DNA from: Selaginella tamariscina
Taxonomy: Eukaryota; Streptophyta; Lycopodiopsida; Selaginellales; Selaginellaceae
Direction: 5' to 3'
Length of the DNA: 64,000 nt
Assembly (NCBI GenBank): GCA_003024785.1
Contig: PUQB01000279.1
Location: 115,144-179,143 of the forward strand
A program made the position numbers and the translations under genes. Below are positions 58,501 to 64,000 of this stretch, one piece after another. Below the pieces are notes generated by a model. It searched no databases. It had not been told where the DNA came from and saw nothing but the letters and a program-made list of their open reading frames with translations. The stretch's first letter is position 1. Each line of letters opens with the position of its first letter.

Positions 58501-58752
58501 TTGTGACTCTGCATATTCTATGTCAGCCTTGACTTCATCCAAATTCCACAATACAGGAGAACCCTCTTCAAATTCCATTCCCAGAACCTTAACATGCTTG
58601 TAAATGGTGTTCACCATACGTACACACAAGATCCTTGGGCAATATTGTAACATGATGCTTATTATCTCGAACTTCCACAGTTCCAGTGCCAACTATCTCG
58701 TTGTTCCGAAGAAGACATACTTTATCTCCAGTATTAAAACATATTGTCCTGC
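55553..58752 (-). pseudogene. orfA copy in X3: best-preserved transposase-like gene
   Basis: Long frames remain: 57819-57310 (169 aa), 57394-56732 (220 aa, with HDKMDHSKTSIPKL and LLLQMDNCAGENKNR) and 56677-55553 (374 aa, with GHTHEDIDAFFS and the C-terminus ending MFSEA). The 54-nt intron lies between the last two (about 56682-56735). The N-terminal third is damaged by indels, including loss of about 40 bp near 58335. About 125 bp are inserted at 57833-57955 with a possible TAT duplication. The C-terminal 370 residues are fully open, which helps define the catalytic core. Confidence 0.75.
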
Positions 58753-58892
58753 ACATAAATAATTGCATTATTTATGATATCTGTTTATGCAATATTTCTA
58801 AGAAATCTGAATTTACGGTTACTTAATAATATGCATATGCAATAATACATAATTATGTTTTAGAAATAATATCTCATGTTGATTAATACAAC

Positions 58893-59600
58893 TGATGGGC
58901 GGGATTAATCCGCCCACGAATCCCTCCGACGAGGAACGGTCGACGGGATTAATCCCGCCACCGACTCAACCCCTTCGGAGAGAGTCGGCGGGATTAATCC
59001 CGCCTTGGACTCCCTCCGACAAGGAAGAGCCGGCGGGATTAATCCCGCCGACTCTCTCCGGCGAGGATGAGTCGGCGGGATTAATCCCGCCTTGGACTCC
59101 CTACGACAAGGAAGAGCGGCAGGATTAATCCCGCCGCCTCTTCCTCCTCGGGGGAGTCTGGCGGGATTAATCCTGCCCACAATTCTTACGATGGGGAATG
59201 GGTGGCGAGATTAAACCCGCACATAACTCTCTCCAAAACTATGATTTCAAAGAAATCTCGGGATAAATCCTGTCCCCAAATCCTTAAAACAGGGATGTGG
59301 TGGCGAGATTAATCTCGCCACCCCTTCCCAGCCTCCTAAAATGGTTGGCGGGATTAATCCCGTCGACAACTCTTTTTAATAAATTCTGGTAACTCTTCAT
59401 TAGTTAAGAAGGTTATCGACGGGATTAATCCCGCCACTCTTTTTCAGTGGCGGAGAAGCATTGCCCGAGAGATGGTGGCGGGATTAATCCCGCCACCTCT
59501 TCGAAGAGGCGAAAAAGAAATGGCCGGATTAATCCCGCCGCCCCGGTTAACTTAGAATATTAAGTTAAAAGGATATTTAACGGGATAAATCCCTAACGGA
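58893..59600. repeat. Palindrome array E (upstream of orfA in X3)
   Basis: About 15 copies of GGCGGGATTAATCCCGCC or variants. Compared with array B it has an extra stretch (about 59000-59150) of palindromes separated by TTGGACTCCCTCCGACAAGG-like and CGACTCTCTCCGGCGAGG spacers. Array length is thus variable between copies. Confidence 0.92.
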
Positions 59601-62215
59601 ATATATTATAATCCTAATGCATTTCTAAACCCTAAATTGTAATTTTAAGAGAGAATGTAAGAGAGTGAATCTTTATAAGTATTTTTAAATTTGTTTATAA
59701 TACTTATTTGTAAACAGCACTGAAGGCGCCGTGCTTCCTATAAAAGAATAGCACCCAATTTTAATTCTCGCTCCTGAGATGATCATTATGAAGAAAAAGA
59801 AAATCTAAAGAGTTGAAAAATACAGAAATGAAGAAACCCTTGCCGAGAAAGAACCAGATTGAATTTGAGTGGGAAATTAAATGCATTTTTAAATTTACAT
59901 GTCAGACCGACAATACATATGTCAGAAATTCAAATTTTTTAAAAAGAACAGAAAATAAAATTTAAGATGAGTTGACACAAATATCCGACACTCTGACATA
60001 TATACTCTCCAGTTCCAATGAGTATTTTAAAATTGCATTTAATGTTATTCAAGTGATTCAAGCTGTTTAATATTACGAAATTTTAGACTATATTCTACAT
60101 TCTTAGTATTCAAGTATATTTATATATATATATATATAAATATATACTTATACAATAAATAAATTGTATATTATTATGTATCATTTAAATATATTCATAG
60201 TCTGTTTATTATTATTATTTTCTTAATTACTCAGTATTTAGTTTTCATTTCCTAGTATCAATGGGATATTCTTTATTATTTTATTAATATTTGAAGAATA
60301 TTCTAATATTAAACCTGATTATCATAATTAAATTAGTCTTGTTCTTAATTATTGCAGTAATTATTCTACATTTGTATATATTAATGGGATTTTCTCAATT
60401 AATTTGTTATTATTTCAAGAATATTCATGTGTTAAACCTTATTATCAATATTAAATTAATATATATTATTAAAACTATATATGACTATATATTAGATAAA
60501 ATGATGTATTATTATGTATAATTTAAAATATATTCATAGTGTGTATATTAATATCATTTCCTTAATTACTTGAGTAATTAATCTTCTTTATATTAATGGG
60601 ATATTCTTTATTATTTTCTTATTATTCCAAGAATATTCCAATATTAAACATGATTATGATAATTAATTTAGTTAATTATTTGAGTACTTAATTTACATTT
60701 GTATATATTAATGGGATTTTCTCAATTAATTTCTTATTATTTCAAGAATATTTCAATGTTAAACCTTTTTATCAATATTAAATTAATATATATTATTAAA
60801 ACTATATATGGCTATATATTAGATAAAATCATATATTATTATGTATAATTTAAAATATGTTCATAGTGTGTTTATTAATATTATTTTCTTAATTATTCGA
60901 TGTTTGTTTTGCACACATATATAAACACAATCATAAATTTACACATGCATTACAAGAACTTACAAAAACACATATGCACACACATGCACAACCCTAAACC
61001 AAACTGAAGAAATATGTTGCTTCTTTATTGAAAACATCATGTTCAACGCATGTATGATATATGTACTCAATCTGTGTGTATGTAACACATTGAATTTACA
61101 TGTGTAATATTTATATTAAGCTTGTTGGGAGCAAACCCTAAACCCTGTGTATACATGTGTGTACAAAAATAATTTTTCAACACTCTCTCTTCACACCATG
61201 CATGATCCATCCTAAACCCTAAACCCTAAACCCTAACCCTAATATGTAACCAATGAATTTACTCATGTAATATGTATGTATGTCTGTGTGTATACACGTG
61301 TGTATGTATATATGTGTACTCTGTATGTATATATGTGTACTTTCTCTCTTCTCTCATACATACACACCATGCATGATCCATGTTAATATGTACTGTCTCT
61401 CTTCTCTCAAACATACACACCATGTATAATATGTACTCGGTCTCTCTAATATTATGTACTAATATGTATGTATGTCTGTGTGTATAATACACACCATGCA
61501 TGATCCATAATATGTACTGTCTCTCTTCTCTCATATACTATGTATGTATATCTGTGTATAATATGTGTAAGTATATATGTGTACTAATATATGCAATGTG
61601 TACAAAAATAATTTTTCAACACTCTCTCTTCTCTCATACATACACACCATGCATGATCCATCCTAAATCCAAAACCCTAAACCCTAAACCCTAAACCCAT
61701 GTAATATGTATGTATGTCTGTGTGTATACACGTGTGTATGTATATATGTGTATTAATATATGCAATGTGTATGAATTTAATACTTTAACACTCTCTCTCT
61801 TCGCTCATGCATACACACCATGCATGATCCATGTTAATATGTACTGTCTCTCTTCTCTCAAACATATACAATATGATCCATAATATGTACTCTGTCTCTC
61901 TAATATTATATACTAATATGTATGTATGTCTATGTGTATAAAACTATGTGTATATGTATGTATTGATACACATGAAACTTTAACACTTCATGGACACACA
62001 CATGTTAAATCCCTGCATGATTTATATTTTTGGGTGTATGTGATACACCCACGCACACGCACGCGCTAATAATATAATGAAAGAATATTCGTTTAGGGCG
62101 AATCTATATTTTATTCTTTTTAGGGTTTAAGTATATTCTCAAAGGAATATTCTATTAGGGTTAATATATATATTTAATTCCTTTAGGGTTTAGGTATATT
62201 TTTAGGGTTTCAAGA
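59601..62215. repeat. X3 centre: AT-rich, telomere-like and RY repeats, no gene
   Basis: Parallel to 25111-27610. CCCTAAACCCTAAACCCTAA tracts at about 61212-61240 and 61672-61697. ACACCATGCATGATCCAT units recur. It has an extra stretch (about 61760-61980) that the X copy lacks but the X' copy has (12490-12770), so X carries a deletion there. Confidence 0.75.
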
Positions 62216-62544
62216 GGCGGCGGCTGTGCACACAGGTGAGATCTGTGTGTGTGTGTGTGAATATGTATGTATGTATATATGTATAGGAGTGTGCGTATAA
62301 TTTTATTTATTGATCTATCTCTCGCACACACACGCACACTCCTGTGTATATATATGTGTGTGTGGGTGTGTGTTTGTTTATCTGTATGATTTTATTTGTT
62401 TCGCTCACACACGCATACACACGATATACATATACACATATATATATATACCTATATACATATATACATACATATATTATGTGTACCAGTATCTATAAAA
62501 AAAATTTTATTGATCTATCTCTCCCACACACACGCACACTGCTT

Positions 62545-62583
<39 letters not shown>

Positions 62584-63425
62584 ATGCATATTAACAAATA
62601 GTATACAACACTAGTTTATATATATGCTTATATATTCATATGGGTTATATATCTATATACACACATATATATGTGTGTGTGTTTATCTGTATAATTTTAT
62701 TTATTTATTAGTTTTATCTCTCGCACACACACGCACACTCCTGTGTATATATGTGTGTGTGTGTGTTTGTTTATCTATATGATTTTATTTGTTTCGCTCA
62801 CACACGCATACACACAATATACATATACACATATATATATACCTATATACATATATACATACATATATTATGTGTACCAGTATCTATATAATTTTTTTTA
62901 TTGATCTATCTCTCCACACACACGCACACTGCTTTACATATATATATATATATATATATAATCAATGCATATTAACAAATAGTATACAACACTAGTTTAT
63001 ATATATGCATATATATTCACAGACTCTCTCTCTTTCTCTATGGGTTATATATCTATATACACACATATATATGTGTGTGTTTATCTGTATAATTTTATTT
63101 ATTTATTAGTTTTATTTTTCGCACACACACGCACACTCCTGTGTATATATATTGTGTGTGTGTGTTTGTTTATCTGTATGATTTTATTTGTTTCGCTCAC
63201 ACGCATACACACGATATACATATACACACATATATATACCTATGTACACACATATATTATGTGTACCAGTACTGTATAATTTTATTTATTTATCTATCTC
63301 TTGCACACACACGTACACTCCTATACATACATACATACATATATATATATATAACACACATATATATATGTGTGTGTTTTTATCTGTATAATTTTTTTAT
63401 TTATTAATTTTTCTCTCGCACACAC
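62216..63425. repeat. Microsatellite block in X3
   Basis: Same modules as 27611-28672, with a duplicated CTGCTTTACATATATATA... to TAGTATACAACACTAGTTTA unit (62540-62625 and 62930-63005). Confidence 0.9.
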
Positions 63426-63433
63426 GCTAAGCC

Positions 63434-63800
63434 CCTCGAGTGGCGGGATTAATCCCGTCGCTATAGGTTTATGGCCTCGACGGCGGGATTAATCCCGCCG
63501 CTATATGGTTGGGGCCATGGCGGCGGGATTAATCCCGCCGCCGAGGCCCTTCATGCAGGCTATGGGCGGCGGGATTAATCCCGCCGCTCTAGGACAAACT
63601 GAAGAGCGGCGGGATTAATCCCGCCGCCCATGGCCTGCGTGAGGGGCCTCGGCGGCGGGATTAATCCCGCCTCTCACCCATGCCCTGCACGAAATGTGGC
63701 AGGATTTATCTCGCCGGCAATGGCCTGTGTGAATGCCCTAATGGGCGGATTAATCCCGGCGGATTCCGCGCATGGCATTTACAGGGATGGGCGGCGGGAT
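63434..63800. repeat. Palindrome array F (start of the orfB-side array in X3)
   Basis: Eight or nine palindromes at 40-50 bp spacing, nearly identical in spacer content to the first units of arrays A and C (CTATAGGTTTATGGCCTCG, GTTGGGGCCATGG, GGACAAACTGAAGAGC). Confidence 0.9.
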
Positions 63801-63811
63801 TAATCCCGCGC

Positions 63812-63896
63812 TCGTGAGGCTAACCGAAGAGCCTGCATGAAAGATCCTGCACGGAAGGCTAACCGAAGAGCCTGCATGAAAGATCCTGCACGGAAG
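63812..63896. repeat. Tandem GAGGCTAACCGAAGAGCCTG repeat and rearrangement junction
   Basis: Two copies of a unit of about 38 bp (GGCTAACCGAAGAGCC plus TGCATGAAAGATCCTGCACG) end at GAAGGCACTTA, where the sequence switches to an orfB fragment. Confidence 0.7.
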
Positions 63897-64000
63897 GCAC
63901 TTAATCTGGAGGGAACTTTCTCAAATACTCCTTTATGGATTCGTTGGGGTACTCAGTTGAGACCCAATCTATCCACTTGTTCAGGTCCTCAACCATGGTC
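63897..64000 (-). pseudogene. orfB C-terminal fragment, inverted at the window edge
   Basis: Matches 7160-7256 in the same orientation (CTGGAGGGAACTTTCTCAAA to CAACCATGGTC), opposite to what X3 should show. It covers the end of the methyltransferase-like part. It continues off the window. Confidence 0.8.

Larger units (their letters stand above)
55048..63896 (+). mobile_element. Transposon X3, right arm truncated
   Basis: Starts ATGCAAGTTGTAACTAAAAT and follows X (20779 onward) closely: orfA, array E, centre, microsatellites, start of array F. It ends at about 63896, where the sequence jumps to an orfB fragment in the opposite orientation. The centre is uninterrupted at the site where X entered X' (about 60090). 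No right TIR is in the window. Confidence 0.88.

Overview
The window reads as nuclear DNA of a land plant with a large, repeat-rich genome. The evidence is plant-type telomeric repeats (TTTAGGG/CCCTAAA), short GT-AG introns (54 and 61 nt), a Ty3/gypsy chromovirus with a chromodomain, and several layers of nested transposons. A spore-bearing plant (fern, lycophyte or bryophyte) is my guess; nothing seen fixes the species. I see no ordinary host gene and no RNA gene: almost every recognisable coding region belongs to a mobile element, and most are broken.

The main content is a family of very large terminal-inverted-repeat (TIR) DNA transposons, called X here. One complete copy (X, 20779-35088, 14.3 kb) starts ATGCAAGTTGTAAC and ends with the complement of ATGCACGTTGTAAC; the TIRs match at 25 of 27 positions. 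It has a 4-bp target duplication (ATAT) because it has inserted, in opposite orientation, into the middle of a second copy, X' (5213-39949), which has its own 4-bp duplication (AATT). X' was also hit by a 6.3-kb chromovirus (13170-19501, duplication GTATG). A third, right-truncated copy (X3) runs from 55048 to about 63896. An older, internally deleted half copy lies at 48385-52378, and small fragments lie at 54718-55046 and 63897-64000.

Each X element has two outward-facing gene sets. The left arm carries orfA, a DDE/D-type transposase-like gene (DNCAGENKN and GHTHEDID motifs) with a 54-nt intron. The right arm carries orfB, a multi-exon gene with a ParB/sulfiredoxin-like segment and a methyltransferase-like motif, followed by orfC, an FCP1/SCP-type HAD phosphatase-like gene. 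Upstream of orfA and of orfB lie arrays of an 18-bp perfect palindrome, GGCGGGATTAATCCCGCC, spaced about 40-50 bp apart. The centre holds microsatellites, telomere-like repeats, RY (CATGCATG) repeats and AT-rich DNA. The three copies of each gene carry different lesions, so the genes were intact before the copies decayed.

Layout: 1-5212, degenerate LTR-retrotransposon pieces; 5213-39949, X' with X and the chromovirus nested in it; 39950-44900, more LTR pieces, including a minus-strand LTR with its primer-binding site; 44900-48384, AT-rich DNA with no gene seen; 48385-52378, old X half copy; 52379-54717, LTR and RNase H relics; 54718-64000, an X fragment hosting X3, then an inverted junction into another X fragment.

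The combination of giant TIR transposon, palindrome arrays at both promoters, and ParB-like, methyltransferase-like and phosphatase-like passengers is the best candidate here for an undescribed system. Family assignments were made by eye from motifs and have not been tested by a search.
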